Assembly (NCBI GenBank): GCA_033065855.1
Contig: JAVXUO010001645.1
Span: 1 to 64,000, forward strand
DNA length: 64,000 bases
Origin: Escallonia rubra
Taxonomy: Eukaryota > Streptophyta > Magnoliopsida > Escalloniales > Escalloniaceae
Direction of reading: 5' to 3'
Shown: positions 1-12,539 of the stretch, piece by piece
Layout: each line of letters starts with the position of its first letter
How positions within the stretch are numbered: position 1 is the stretch's first letter
Notes under the pieces: model-generated
What the model saw: only the letters and a program-made list of their open reading frames with translations
Told to the model about the DNA's origin: nothing
The model's database searches: none
Position numbers and translations under genes: made by a program

Positions 1-350
1 TCCCATTTAAGAGATTTGGGTTTTGTTTTAAGACCAGCACCACCACCCCCCATCGCTATAGCCACAGCCCGCCGCCATTGGCCATCGCCTGCCGTCAGCC
101 GGCCACTACAAGCCACCGTTGCCGCCGGCGACCACCGCTGGCAACCACCGCGCCGGCCACTGCCACGCCCCACCACCGCCGCCGCAACCACCACAAAAGA
201 AAAAACTCACACAAAAATTGGGCAATCAAATACCCAAAAGAAAAAAATAAAAATTGGATAATCAAACACTCATTTGTTTTTGTAAAAATTAAATTGGTTT
301 TGATTTTTTTTTTAAACAGAAAATCAAAACTGTAAGTGATTTTAACCAGA
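1..350. other. Low-complexity C-rich then A/T-rich stretch, no gene
   Basis: The first 190 bases are CCACC/GCCGCC-rich and open in several plus-strand frames only because of composition. The rest is A- and T-rich. It may be the inner end of a mobile element cut by the window edge, but no terminal repeat can be paired here. I see no supported coding region. Confidence 0.4.
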
Positions 351-875
351 CCCTAAGTATAGATGTAATGGTGGATGCTATGCTATGCCTCAACACTGCA
401 ATCTTATACACATCTTTTCTAACTTGAACTGGTATTTAATGCTAAAAGCCTTTAGTATCTGTACTTTGAATTGAAATGATAGAGCAGGAGTTGGTCAAAT
501 TTGGGTTCGAGCTTCGTGCATGACCCAATCTAGTACCTTGATCAGCATCTTTTTAACTGAATACTTTGATCTCCCTTCTTAGTTCAAGGCTTTATGTTTA
601 AGATTGAAGTCTTCCTTCTAACTAGTGAAAAACTACGCTAACCTACCAATGCACCAACAACAGCTTATCAGAAGATCAACTTTTTGGCTACTTGGCAAGT
701 TGTGTTTGAATCGGACATAAAACTCTACAGGCCATTTCTGCAGTATGGCCCCATTTTTCCTACCTTCAATCTCCTAAGGGATGTCCTAATACTCTAACCA
801 GAATAGAATAAGTTAGATGGACTCCACGTACTTGATCATCAGCTTAGAGATCAATCAACATACCTATACAACGAA

Positions 876-1040
876 GTGTATAGTTCAGTGAACTTGTTAC
901 ACAACTGTTTTAGTATATATTATCTTCCTTCTTTAATTTATAGACGTAGTGGTGCGAGTGTACAGTTCAATGAACTTGTTACACAACTGTTTTAGTATAT
1001 ATTATCTTCCTTTTTTAATTTATAGACCTAGTGGTGCCTC
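876..1040. repeat. Two-copy 82-bp tandem duplication
   Basis: Two adjacent copies (876-957 and 958-1040) share the run from GTTCA(G/A)TGAACTTG through TAGTGGTGC with only a few differences, so the duplication looks recent. It contains no coding signal. Confidence 0.85.
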
Positions 1041-3170
1041 GCGATCGCAGCCCTAACAACTGTTGTTCAAAACGGTCAAGCTTCATTAAGTTCAAAAATT
1101 ATTTTGGGAAGAAATAAAAGAATTATTCAAATGATATCATACATCAACTTGATGCAAACTTTTCACAATAGTTCTAATCACTAAACTCTAAAGACCCAAC
1201 CATGACAGCTATTGTACTACAAGCTAAAATATCTGCTGCTAAACCACAAGGACCATAACTACTTCATTGAAGGTCAAAGGGTTTCTCTCTTCTTACCTGA
1301 TCCACAAGGACATCACAAGTTTGTAAAGACAGGCCAAGGGATGTCTAGAGGGGTTAGTTGTCCCCCTTAACACTATAAAGTATATTTCTGTCTTTTGTAT
1401 AGCTCTTTATAAAATACTCGATACTTCTCCTTCAACGCTCAAATCCTGGGCCCGTCACCATGGAATATCACTTCACAAAAGAGACCAGATGGATGCATTT
1501 GATGGTGGATGCATCCATTGGCTTTGACCTTAGTTTTTAAAACCTATCTGTTTTATCTATCGACTGAAGTGAAGATCCCTCTTGGTATACCCTTTCAGGC
1601 CTCGAATAATTTAACAAGTCCGTATCTATGTATACATGCACATATTTAAATGGTAGATAAAAGATAACGATACCATAGGTACCAGAATGATTTACCTATG
1701 TAGAACACAAAACTGAAAGTGAAATAAAATAAAATATTGGATGCATGGGCCAAATCTATGTCTAAGCAAAGTGACATTTTAGGCAGGTTGGTCATTGGGT
1801 TAAACAAGAAAATCTATTGCTTCCTGAAGCCGTATTTACAAGGGAATGTAAAATGACCTATAGCCATTTGTTAATATTACCACCTATGACTAATCTTTTG
1901 CTAAACTACTCAACCTAATTGTCGCAGAACACGTCTGTTTAACAACGAAACATAATAATCTGCTCGAAAAATCAATTCGAGTTGGAGACTCTAGTAGAAA
2001 CATGATGGTTCAGCAGATCAATATGAAAACTAGTTAAGAATTTTCTATCCACAGTGATAAGAGAAACCTTGGCCTCATTTAAAGCAATGACTACTGTGCC
2101 ATGATATTGACCTAGAACAAGTGTATGGCTATAGTTTACTTTTCATGTTTCAATTTCATGGCAAATGAGCACAACTGGGGAGCTAAAAGTCATATAAGCG
2201 TAATGTTGTATACTTCACACTGTACACCCCACAGTTCTAGGAAAATAAGCAGAACAGCCTCATCGAAATGCAAAGGTAGCATCCTCAAAAGAAAAACCAA
2301 AATCAACTACTCTCATGTAAGGTCTAAGTAGATTCTAAAACTACGTCTTCCATAGTAATGGGCATCTCGAGTATACCTGGTACATAAGTATATCTTGGTA
2401 GAGCTAACTAGCTGTGTCAACACAAGAGTCGTTTCCAGCTTTTGTTAGCACCTCATCAACTTTGGGGCCCTTATTTTGCGTGGTGTGTGCAAGGTTCCTT
2501 TGGTTTTGTTTGAAGAATTTTTGAAACGAACTAATCCTCGATTTGGTTGGATCGGTGTGGACTATTTGACAGGCCGGTTCAGTTAGATGGTTTCATCGTT
2601 TTGGCCATTTTTCATATTTGGGCTCTTAATTTATTTTTTGGGCCTCTTTCAAAACAGAAATAAAAATTTCTTATTGTGAGGGCATGCATAAAGCATTGCC
2701 CACCCAGTAATACAAGTGTATTACAGTTCTTAAAAGGGTAAGAATAATTGCTTTTAATAATAATGTCAAGCATTCTATGTGATTAATATCATATGATTGT
2801 CTTGATGATCACTTGATTATCCTTGTGTTTTCAGTGAGTTTAGTAATTTTGTGATCTGGTGTTAGGGAACCCTCGTTTTTAATTTCTAAACTTGTTTTTC
2901 AAAGTCTATTAATTAATCTCTTCATTCTTCATAATTGAATTCACTTTTGATAATAAAACCAAATATATTTTCTAAGACCCTAAGGGTTCCTTCATATCAT
3001 ATCCGAGTACAAAACTTGAACAACCGGCCCTCCAGAGTCATGTAAAAGTACCTTGGATTCTGATTGTCTATCGAATACTTAGGTAATCCTAGCTCTGTTC
3101 ACAGATTCGAGTCCCATCGGATTCGAGTCCAAACTTATATATGGGTTTTCTCTTATTTCGTCTTGTCATG
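1041..3170. other. Intergenic, nothing recognised
   Basis: About 2.1 kb of AT-rich sequence with only short chance reading frames. I saw no domain, terminal repeat, tRNA-like box or long tandem array. Confidence 0.4.
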
Positions 3171-6100
3171 TTTTTTTGGTCAAAAGGTCCTTTGTATTCA
3201 TTAAGCTCAAATCAATTACAACTTTATCAAACTATTCACACTTGCTTTTAGTGTCTACACTACTGTATATACATTATCGTATCAACACTCTCTGTCTATC
3301 CAACCCCCATGCTTGGCAAAGCTCCTGATTTTGAGTTGTTGCAGGACTCCTTTTCCAATTCAATGTTTAGTAGTAGATCCACTGAGTTATCACTTGCATA
3401 CACCCAGCCACTTCAGCTTGCTTGGCTCAAATATTCTTGCATTTCTTTCTAGCCAAATCCCATAGATCACCACTGTTACTAGAAGTTTACACAGTCTAGC
3501 TTTTAGGCTTTTCCCTCTAAGTTGTTTGGTTGCATACTCAAGAAATTGCTGCCAGGAGACTAAATGTATGTTCATCTTCATTTTACTAAAAGCTGCCTTC
3601 CACATTCCTTGTGCAAAAAAGCATTGCACAAATATGTGACTTTCAGTTTCAGGCCATCTCATGCATAGCACACATTGCTCTTCTGGTATTACATTCCAAG
3701 CTTTGAGCTTTGCCTTAGTTCTTAATCCACCTATGCAAAGTAGCCATAATATCATGGCACATCTAGTTATGTGACCTACCAAATCAGCTTTCACCAAGGA
3801 GTTTTTTGGTACTCTTGTTCTGATTCCTTCCCAGGCTGTTCTAACGGTAAACTCTCCAATAGAGTTTAACTTCCATACTATTTGATCAGGGTTATTAGTA
3901 TTAGGCACAAGTCTAGTAGCCAAGGCATTATTTAACCTTCTGAGATCCTCTGATCTACTAGGTGGATGCTTCCACTCACCCTGTATGATCTCATTCAATT
4001 TTGCATTGATCTCCAGTCCAGAGTCATATCATCATTTGCCCATATTGCTCAATTAATGGTACCCTCCCATTAGCCATCTATCAAGCCATAACCAGGTGGA
4101 TGTACCATTTCCCACTTTATGATAAATGAACTTACTGAACATATCTCTGATTTTTAAGATCTTACACCAAGTCTAAGACATGCATACTGGTGGCTTGAAT
4201 GTCCATATGTGCTGATGTTTGATTATGAAAATGTGACACCACTTGACCCATAAAGAGTCTTTTTTGTGAGCAAGGTCCCAAAGGTGTTTGCATGTAGTAG
4301 CTTTATTCCATTCCTCAGCTCTTTTTAATCCCAATCCTCCTTCATTTTTTGGAAGGCATATATATTTCCATGCTACTTTAGCTCCTGTGCATTTAACATC
4401 TTTCCTATGCCATATAAATGCTCGTATCTTCCCTTCAATCTGTTTAATGATCCTTTTGGGAATAATAAAGATTGAACACTAATACACATGCATACCGCTT
4501 AATACTGCAATAGCTAGTTGTAACCTCCCTACATATGACAATGATTTAGTAGCCCAACATGATATTTTCTTAGATAGCTTTTCCACTAGGACTTTGTAAT
4601 CCTTATATTGCAGCTTGGTGGATATTAAGGGTACTCAAAAGTATGTAATTGGAAATCTTCCAATAGAAATGCCAATGATATCTGCCATAATCCTTGCACT
4701 TGTTACCTCCACACCAATTAAGAAGATAGAACTCTTGTTTAGGTTAGGAGCTAGCCCAGATAATTGTTCAAAATCCATCGGAGCTGTCTTAATGATCTTT
4801 AGGGTATTTTTTTCAGCTTTAGCCAAGAGGAATAAGTCATATGCAAAACATAAGTGATGTATTTGAAGCTCCTTACACTTGGGATGGTAGGCAAAATCAT
4901 TGTTCTGAGCATAATTGGCCATAAGCCTAGAAAAGGTTTCCATCACCAACAAGAAAAGGTAAGGGGATACATGGTCTCCTTGCCTTAAACCCTTTGAGCT
5001 ACCAAAATAACCTTCCACCTTACCATTGAGATTGATAGAGAATCTAGTTGTGGATACACATTGCATAATCCATCCAACAAATTTGGGAGGAAACAACATC
5101 ACTTCCATCACATATTTTAAAAAATCCCAACCCACTGAATCATATGCTTTTTGAAGGTCCACCTTCATCACATATCTAGGTACACCCCTTTCCTTATGAT
5201 AATTCTTGACAAGTTCTTGCATGAGTAGAATGTTGTCAGCAATAGATCTCTTGGCCACAGAGCCAGACTGATTCTTACTTATCAACTGTGGTAGGACTAT
5301 TTTAATTCTTGCACATAGGATCTTGGATACATATTTGTAAATGACATTGCAACATGCTATTGGTCTAAAATCCTTCATAGTGCTTGGACAAGAGATTTTA
5401 GGTATCAAAGTCAAAGTTGCACTATTAAAGAATTTGATACCTTTGTTGGAGTTTAGCATTTCTAGCATAGTAGCAGTTACATCTTTGCCCACCACACTCC
5501 AATTTTGCTGGTAGAATTCATCACTATAGCCATCTGTCCCAGGGGCTTTATTGGGTTTGAAAGAGAACATGGCATCCTTGACCTCTCACTACAAGAAAAA
5601 AAGGCTTTTAGCGACGGGTAAATTCGTCGCTAAAAGCCTAAAATCCGTCGCTAAAACAATTAGCGACGGATTCACCGTCGCTAAAAGTCCCTCGTATAAA
5701 AGGCCGTCACTAATAGTTTAGCGACGGAATTTTAAAATCCGTCGCTAAATATGTAATTTTTTGCGACGAATTTATTTTTAATTAGCGACGGAATATCCGT
5801 CGCTAATTATATTTTTAGTATTTTAATTTATTTTCTTTTTTGTCAAATTAGCGACGGAATAATGTTTTAGCGACGGAATATTCCGTCACTAATTAACTGA
5901 TTGTAGGAATACTTTTAGCGATGGAATTAATCTGTCGCCAAAAGTCAAAATTTTTTTTATTTTTTTTTATTTTTCAATTACCCAGACCTGTAATACAATT
6001 TTCATTTCTCAACAATAACGCGCAATAATCAATACACAAAGAAATATATATAATCAATCATAAAAAATGTTTATTATAAAAAAGACTCATTATGTACAAG

Positions 6101-7027
6101 CCGGGAACCGGATACAGCCGGTTAGGGGAGGGGAGAAGAGTACAAGCCGGGCGCCGGTGGGGGGGGGGAAGCTAGGAACGGTAAGGGGCTTATCAAGGGT
6201 TGCCGAGTCCCGAATCTGGATCCTGCTGATCCGGGGCCGGCTCGGCATGTCCAGCAGCCTCTGCTCCCTGATCATCCTCACCACCACTGTAACAATGCGC
6301 TGGATCTCCTCCTAGTCCAACTGACACTGAGGAGCCGGTGTATGTGGAGGGGCAGAAGGGGGTGAGGACGCTCCTATCACGGCACGAGCAGTCATGCTAG
6401 GCAGGCCGCGTATGCGGCCTTTCGGCCGATTCACGACCTCCGGCGTATCCAGCCATCGCTTCAACCCCCCAGTACTTGCAGCCGTACTAGTGGACGCTGA
6501 TGGCTGTCCGGACTGCTGCTCGGACCCCCTTAGCTGTTCATACGAGGCCTGCAAAAATAGTGGTTTAACGATATGTTAGGGCATTAATTAACGAAACGGA
6601 CATTGAGGATAGAAAGACAAAACATTAACAACTTAAACAAATTGACTCACATTGATCCACCGGGTAATATCTGAAATATAGTCGCCCGCCCGGTACGCCT
6701 CGTCCTTGTCCTTCTTCCGCACGTGCGTCTGATTATAGGTCAGAGCCATGACCTCATCCTCCTTCAGATCCGGGTGCTCGACCGCGTTCATGCACCGACC
6801 CCCCCCCCCCCCCTCGTGTGCGTCGGATCTCTGTTCTGTCTGTTCTCGGCCCCGCTCTTACTTGGCGTCCCAGCCTGGATCCGCAGCCCACCGATCTATC
6901 ATCTCCCCCATACACGGTGAGATATCCAATGTGGGGGATATCTCGTTATCTCCATCATCGGGGCACCCTCGGGCAGCATCTTCTTCGCTCGGTCCCGTGC
7001 GTCATGGAGCCATCGGCGGTAATTCTT

Positions 7028-7545
7028 GTCGATATGGTGTCCGATACGTGTCTGACACCTTCAGACACGTGTTCGACGCCTCTCGACACGTGTCCGACGC
7101 CTCCGGACACGTGTCAGACTCCCACCGACACGCACCTCCAGACACATCGGCATACATTAATTTGTTTTTTAAATGTCGGACACCGTCGATCAGACGTGTC
7201 TGTGTCTGCGCTAACTAACAAGTAGCTCAATCCAATTGGGTCTCATCCTCCGTCAACAACCTCAATTCTGACACTTCAATAGGGTGTCGATATGGTGTCC
7301 GATACGTGTCTGACACCTCCGGCCACGTGTCCGACACATACCGACACATGTTCGACGCCTCCGGACACGTGTCTGACGCCTCCGGACACGTGTCCGACGC
7401 CCACCGACACGCACCTCCCGACACATCGGCATACGTTAATTTGTTTTTTAAATGTCGGACACCGTCGATCAGACGTGGTGTCCGTGTCTGCGCTAACTAA
7501 CAGGTATCTCAATCCAATTGGGTCCCATCCTCCGTCAACAATCTT
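7028..7545. repeat. 258-bp tandem duplication containing 21-bp GACACGTGTC repeats
   Basis: Two direct copies (7028-7285 and 7286-7545) start with GTCGATATGGTGTCCGATAC and share the same tail. Each opens with several degenerate 21-bp units around CGGACACGTGTCCG, which is palindromic and holds a CACGTG core. The block sits in the CACTA interior and interrupts the transposase remnant. Confidence 0.85.
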
Positions 7546-7889
7546 AATTCTCAATTCTAAAATGCTCAATGCAATAAAAATTAACAAAAATCACACATTC
7601 AATCCAATTGGGTCCCATCCTCCGTCAATAATCTCAATATCTCAAATGCTCAATGCATAATTAACAATCTAAAATCATCAATTAACAACCTAAAATCATC
7701 AATTAATAATCGCAATTACTTCAAATGCACAGCTAATAACCTAAAATCATCAATTAACAATCTAAAATCACAGATCAATAATCACAATTCTCAAATGCAG
7801 AATTAACAACCTAAAATTTTCAAACAAATTATCAATGTTCAAATGGGAAAAAATTGTTCAAAATGCACATATCCGATGCGCTTGAATTA

Positions 7890-8265
7890 TTTCAATTTAG
7901 GGTTCGATTGTATTAGGCATTCGATTTAGGGTTCAATTAGTTTAATTTAGGGTTCGATTCGATTATGGCGGTTAGGGCATTCAATTTAGGGTTTAATTAG
8001 AGTTCAATTACATCAATTTAGGGTTCAATTAGGGAGTTCCATTGATTCAATTTACGGTTCGGTTGATTTAGGGCATTCAATTGGGGTTCAATTAGTTCAA
8101 TTTAGGTTTCAGTTGAATTAGGGTATTCAATTTAAGGTTCAATTATGGGTTCAATTAGTTTAATTTAGGGTTCGATTCGATTAGGACATTCAATTTAGGG
8201 TTCAATTACTTCAATTTAGGGATCAATTAGGGGGTTCTATTGATTTAATTTAGGGTTCGGTTGAT
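7890..8265. repeat. Degenerate tandem array of TTTAGGGTTCAATTA-type units
   Basis: A run of imperfect units built from AATTTAGGGTTC(A/G)ATTAG with variable spacing. TTTAGGG, the plant telomere heptamer, recurs at least seven times but is always embedded in a longer unit, so this is a telomere-like satellite fragment and not a telomere. It lies inside the CACTA element. Confidence 0.75.
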
Positions 8266-9060
8266 TTTGCTATTGCAAGGAAAGTAGTCCTGCGCTTCAA
8301 GCACTCAAGAACTAGTTCGAGAAAAGTCAAGAGTAGTCTTCTAGTTAAGGCAAGAGAGGTAGCGGAAGAGTTGCAAAGGCTAGGAGAACTGCACCCCAAG
8401 CGAGTTGCTTGAAGCTGCTCCATAGGAGCTACACTGAAAGGAACTACATCAACACTAACAGTCTTCAATGAAGAGGAAACTAATGAGCTATAGTATTGTG
8501 CTAGTCCAGTTAGAAGGCAACAAATACAAGATAATAGTATGCGGAATAAGTAGTAACGCGAAAAAGAACATGAAATAGCTCAATATTTAACGTGAAATAA
8601 GTTGTAACAATGAACTCGAGAAATTAGCCACACACAAGTACCAAGATTTAACGTGAAAAACCCTTCTAGAAGTTCCGCTATATGATAATGGATTTACAAT
8701 GTTTTCTTCTCTAATTGTAACTGGAGGCTTACAATCATCAAGACAAGAGTCTTGGATTACAATAAAAACATTCAGAGCTAAAGTCATTAATTTTTAATGG
8801 GTATAAATAGCTCGTATTTGTAGTTAGAAAATATTTGCTAGCGCAAACACATGCTTACATCACTCAAGTTTGCATTGCTTTAAGCTCAAACTCAAGCAAT
8901 ATACATTAATCAACTATGCTACTATCACTTTAGGAATCCCATGAGAAGATAAGTTTGGAACTTGTGGTTACAAATAGAAAAGAATTCCTCAGATACTTAC
9001 ACAATAATAGGAAGTATACTTAATTGACACAAAAAAAATACCTGATGGGAGTCGCCGGTG

Positions 9061-9148
9061 TCGAGGGAAGTCACCGCCGGCCTCGAGGGAGGTCACCGCC
9101 GGGGTCGAGGGAAGTCACCGCCGGTGTCGAGGGAGGTCGCCACCTGTG
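9061..9148. repeat. Four 22-bp tandem repeats
   Basis: Units begin at 9061, 9083, 9105 and 9127, each TCGAGGGA(A/G)GTC followed by ACCGCCGG or a variant. The length is not a multiple of three, so each unit shifts the frame of the putative first transposase exon that it occupies on the minus strand. Confidence 0.85.
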
Positions 9149-10140
9149 TCGAGGCTTCCGGTGGCGCCGAAGGTGGGGCAGGATGTGAGAACAGCTGTGG
9201 CATAATCGCCGGAAATGGTTTTGGGATTTTCGAAGAGAGAAACAGTGAGAAAGAAAACCAGATCTGAGAATTAAATAGACTTTTAGCGACGGAATAACTC
9301 TGTCGCTTAAATAATATTTTACGATGGAGTTTTACTGACAGAGGTTTCCGTCGGTAAAACTTTTTTTAGCGACGGAATCTATTCCGTTGCTAAAAATTCG
9401 TCGCAAAAAACGTCTTTTCTTGTGGTGTCTTGTTCACAGACATGGGTTATGAGCATAGCTTGTTCCTTAACAGTCACATGTTTGTCAATCACATGTTGTA
9501 GTCTAACTTTTATTTGTTGCATGTAAGGTACTGGATATCCCAAAAATTCATAAAAATATTTAATGGCTATTTGATGAACCTCTTTTGCAACACTGATTGT
9601 TGTTCTATCCTCTGTGTTAATAGCAAGCACTCTATTGTGTACTCTGCGTATTTGTATTTTCCTGTAGAAATAGGTAGTGTTGCTGTCTCCTAGGTTTAAG
9701 TCCTTGATTCTAGCTTTTTGTTGATAAACGCCTCTTCAGCTTGGACCAAATGGTAATATTGCCTATGTAGTTCCTCTGTTTTTGGAATCAAAGTTGCCCT
9801 CTGTTACTGTAGGATTTGATGTTGCACCTCCTGAAGCTCCTTGAAAGTTTCATGAACTCTAGTAGATATGTTGTTATATGCTTCTTCATTGAGGCCTTTC
9901 AACACATGCTTCAATTTTCTCAGTTTGGTCTTTGAAGCTCTTTTTAGGAAGAAGAAGTGTACAATTGAAGCTTTCATTAATAGAGATAAGAATTTATGAC
10001 TTAAAGGATGCTCATTCTCAATAAAAGAATTTCCCACCAAGATGTTCTTTGTAAGACAATGAGAGAAAAGTTTAATCATTGAGCCATAATATCACTTTGT
10101 GAATAAAGGCTTAGAATGTGGTTTACATAGTTCATAATAA

Positions 10141-11240
10141 ATCTCTAAATCATTTTTGTAGGTTGGACTTGAAATATAGGCATTATTGGAAGATTAACCA
10201 CGAGTTTCAGCAAAACTAGCTATTATTTTTTTCAAATCCAGGAGCTTATGGTTGGCTGTATTCCCATTTTGGGGGGACACTACCCCATGCCGCCTGTTGC
10301 ATCGCCATTCCAGTCCACTACAATGGTTTTGTCATGAACACCTTTTTTATTTTGAGTATAACTTTCTCAATAAAAATCAAATTAAGGCACCATTTTTTTG
10401 TGTTGGAGAGGTAACAAAAATAAACCATGAAAAGATTAACTCCAAATTTTTAATTTTTTTTTAGAAACTCTAACTTATCTCCAAAGTTCACCCATTATGA
10501 ACTCACATGCAAAGTACAAGGTGTCCTAAGGTTATATTTGGTCACAACCATCAACCGAAGCATCAAACCAAGAATAGCTACATAGTATAGATCAATCACA
10601 TTTTAAACTAACTTAGCATACGCATCCTTTGTTATTATTTGAAATCAAACTTCATAAGGCTTTGTTAACATCTCCACTACAACTTTAAGCTCCTTTGATT
10701 TCATCTCATTGTGTCTTCATGATTATGTATCCATAAACATATCAAGCATCCACTCAAACCACATATTAGGGGGAAAAACTGGGTTGTGTTCATGAAAACA
10801 AGATGTAACCTTAAGTTAGTCAACCATGGACCTGACTCTCCACCTTTCTGATGATGATGATCATTGATTCTATTCAGAAAAAAAGTTAATGATAGTCGGT
10901 TAAGCACAAGAATCTTATATAGGTCATGGAATCATCTAAGTTATACCTAAGGCATATCAATTAAGCTCATATTGTAATTAAACAAATAGCTAGCTCGCCC
11001 AAGCTAAAAAAAGATACATTATTTCTCTAATGTGCTTCCTACAACACACAAGGATATATCGAATCATCTTATTTATCCTCTTCTTGTCATCAACAAAAAG
11101 ACAAGGATATGCAAGATTATGGTGCGAGGTGCATATAACTCGTAATACCATATGGACAACACCAAGAATTCCAACATGTTTTAAAGAGAGATCCTCGAAG
11201 GAAGAAATGTACTTCAGAACTCCTCTTAAACCGCCTTATG
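10141..11240. other. Intergenic, nothing recognised
   Basis: AT-rich sequence between the LINE and the GCGCC-rich hAT-like element. Only short chance frames are present, and the LINE 5' boundary may extend slightly into it. Confidence 0.4.
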
Positions 11241-11248
11241 GCGGGAGC

Positions 11249-12195
11249 CAGTGTTATTAAAAGTGCGCCTGGTGCGCCCAGGCGCAAAGGCGCATAGTAG
11301 GGCGGGAGGTTCAAAGCTAGGCACACAAGCTCTTGTCGTTGGATATTCCATCATGTCCTTACGTGGGCCGTTGGATATGCTTTCAGATGTTTTACATTTA
11401 TAAGTCTTACAAGTCTTAAGACACTAACACAGTAAAATTAAAATCCCTAAATCTGTTACACGAGTCAGTCACTCTCACAGTCTCAACTCTCACGCACGAT
11501 CGCTGCTTGCTTGCCTTTCCTGTCGCCGCCGCCGATAGCCTTGCTCCGATCGTCACATCGCCTTTCCAACTTTCCCTATCACTGCCGATAGTTTGTTGCT
11601 CCGGCCGCTGCTCCAGAGTCCAGCCGACACCGCCACTGTTTACTTGTAAGTTGTAACTGGTTAGCATTTGTCGTCACCAATAATTTTCCCTTTTTCTTAG
11701 TGCTGAATGGAATTTGAGACTTGAGTAATATAGTTTTCTTGGTGCTGAACTCAGCTGGTTAGCATGTGATTTGTTCATCTCCATTTTTGGTCCAGTGTGG
11801 TTTTGCACATTACATGTTTGACATGCTGCCTCAATGACTGTTTTGCTCTATCCCTGCAATTTTGCTTTATCCGAAGTTAGTGCATGCTTGTTGTGGACAA
11901 AAGATAATGAAAGAACATTCTGTTAACTTGTGATGGGTGCCATAGGCCTAACATATGAAACTTTCTCATGTTAAAAGCTTGTTAAATTATGATGGTATAA
12001 AATATGAAACTTTTTCTTGTGTTTGGAAGATTGTTAATTGTCATTTTCTGATTTTTTTTAATGTAATTTTATTATTTTAATGCACTATTATTATTTATTT
12101 TTAATATTGCGCCTCGCTTCGAAAAGGCGCGTGCCTGCGCCTAGGCTCCAGGGACCTTTTGCGCCTTAGGTGCGCCTACGCCTTTAATAACACTG
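11249..12195. mobile_element. Non-autonomous hAT-like element of a GCGCC-rich family, 947 bp
   Basis: The ends are CAGTGTTATTAAAAG at 11249 and CTTTAATAACACTG ending at 12195, an inverted pair. Flanks GCGGGAGC (11241-11248) and GCCGGAGC (12196-12203) are an 8-bp target duplication with one mismatch, as for hAT elements. GCGCC-rich subterminal sequence lies at both ends. No transposase is seen. Confidence 0.85.
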
Positions 12196-12255
12196 GCCGG
12201 AGCAGACGCGTGAAGTTCCTCGTTAAGTATGAGGTCGAGTTCATTACTGAACGGG

Positions 12256-12522
12256 CAAATATTATAATATAAGCAATACCTTTCTCTTTTTATTTTCATC
12301 CAGTTCCAAAGAAGCTAAACCAATACAATGTAGGTCAACAACCCCATGTACATCATGAATTTCTCAAGAATAACACGATAGCATGTGATTCAAGCATGCA
12401 GGCTCCCCTCGCTAGTTGCCAGATATTCATATACCACATACTGAGTATGCTTTCCTTAAATTATTGCCAACAATATCCAATAAACTCAACCAAATATTAT
12501 AATATAAGCAGTACCTTTCTCT
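12256..12522. repeat. Short dispersed direct repeat
   Basis: AAATATTATAATATAAGCA(A/G)TACC and its following TTTCTCTT occur near 12256-12290 and again near 12488-12522. The repeat is about 33 bp; its origin is unknown. Confidence 0.7.
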
Positions 12523-12539
12523 TAATGTCGAGTTATTCT

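Larger units (their letters stand above)
6312..9203 (-). pseudogene. Transposase_24-like (Ptta/En/Spm) gene remnant inside the CACTA element
   Basis: Minus-strand pieces in order are as follows. A possible first exon starts at the ATG at 9203 (MPQLFSHPAPP). A piece at about 6910-7025 reads NYRRWLHDARDRAKK then ITRYPPHWISHRVWG. A WAADPGWDAK piece lies near 6850-6900. A piece at about 6655-6800 reads MNAVEHPDLKEDEVM to DITRWIN and ends at a GTGAGT donor. The final exon (6312 to about 6551) follows a TGCAG acceptor and reads ASYEQLRGSEQ to the stop. Spacing and content fit Transposase_24 proteins, whose role in transposition is accessory or uncertain. The reading frame is broken (for example at WGEMIDRW near 6910) and the middle is displaced by the 7.0-7.5 kb repeat block. 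Family assignment rests on remembered motif style. Confidence 0.6.
5587..9427 (-). mobile_element. CACTA (En/Spm) DNA transposon, 3841 bp, probably non-autonomous
   Basis: The ends are CACTACAAGAAAA at 5587 and its near-perfect inverse TTTTCTTGTGGTG ending at 9427. They are flanked by the 3-bp duplication TCT (5584-5586 and 9428-9430), the CACTA hallmark. Subterminal GCGACGG/CCGTCGC motifs, often as facing pairs, crowd 5610-5940 and 9280-9410, as expected of transposase-binding arrays. Inside are remnants of a minus-strand Transposase_24 (Ptta/En/Spm) protein, but no TNP2-type DDE transposase was seen, so mobility would need a helper. The element sits inside a LINE reading frame, so it is the younger of the two. 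Confidence 0.93.
3171..10140 (-). mobile_element. Decayed non-LTR retrotransposon (LINE), split by a CACTA element
   Basis: A minus-strand LINE ORF2 remnant. From its 5' side it shows the linker before reverse transcriptase (9804-10079 and 9431-9630), reverse transcriptase (4635-5570, with KAPGTDG and QGDHVSPYLF blocks), the RT-to-zinc linker (about 4000-4600) and the zf-RVT zinc-binding region (3390-3998, with C-V-L-C and a following H). The T-run at 3171-3177 fits the poly-A tail, preceded in element sense by GACC. The catalytic FxDD box reads FAYD, one essential Asp is lost and the frame is broken several times, so it is dead. No apurinic endonuclease domain is visible, so it is 5'-truncated; the 5' edge is uncertain, between about 10.1 and 10.33 kb. 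Without the CACTA insertion it is about 3.1 kb. It is unrelated in position to any host gene. Confidence 0.85.

Noticed and set aside
16-335. Overlapping proline/arginine/histidine-rich frames at the window start
   Set aside because: Composition of CCACC/GCCGCC repeats opens several frames at once; no domain or splice context.
6799-7660. Several 100-156 codon frames on both strands over the GACACGTGTC repeats
   Set aside because: They read through the 21-bp repeat in several frames on both strands, the mark of a repeat and not a gene.
7890-8265. Interstitial telomere
   Set aside because: TTTAGGG never occurs as consecutive heptamers; it is part of a longer degenerate unit.
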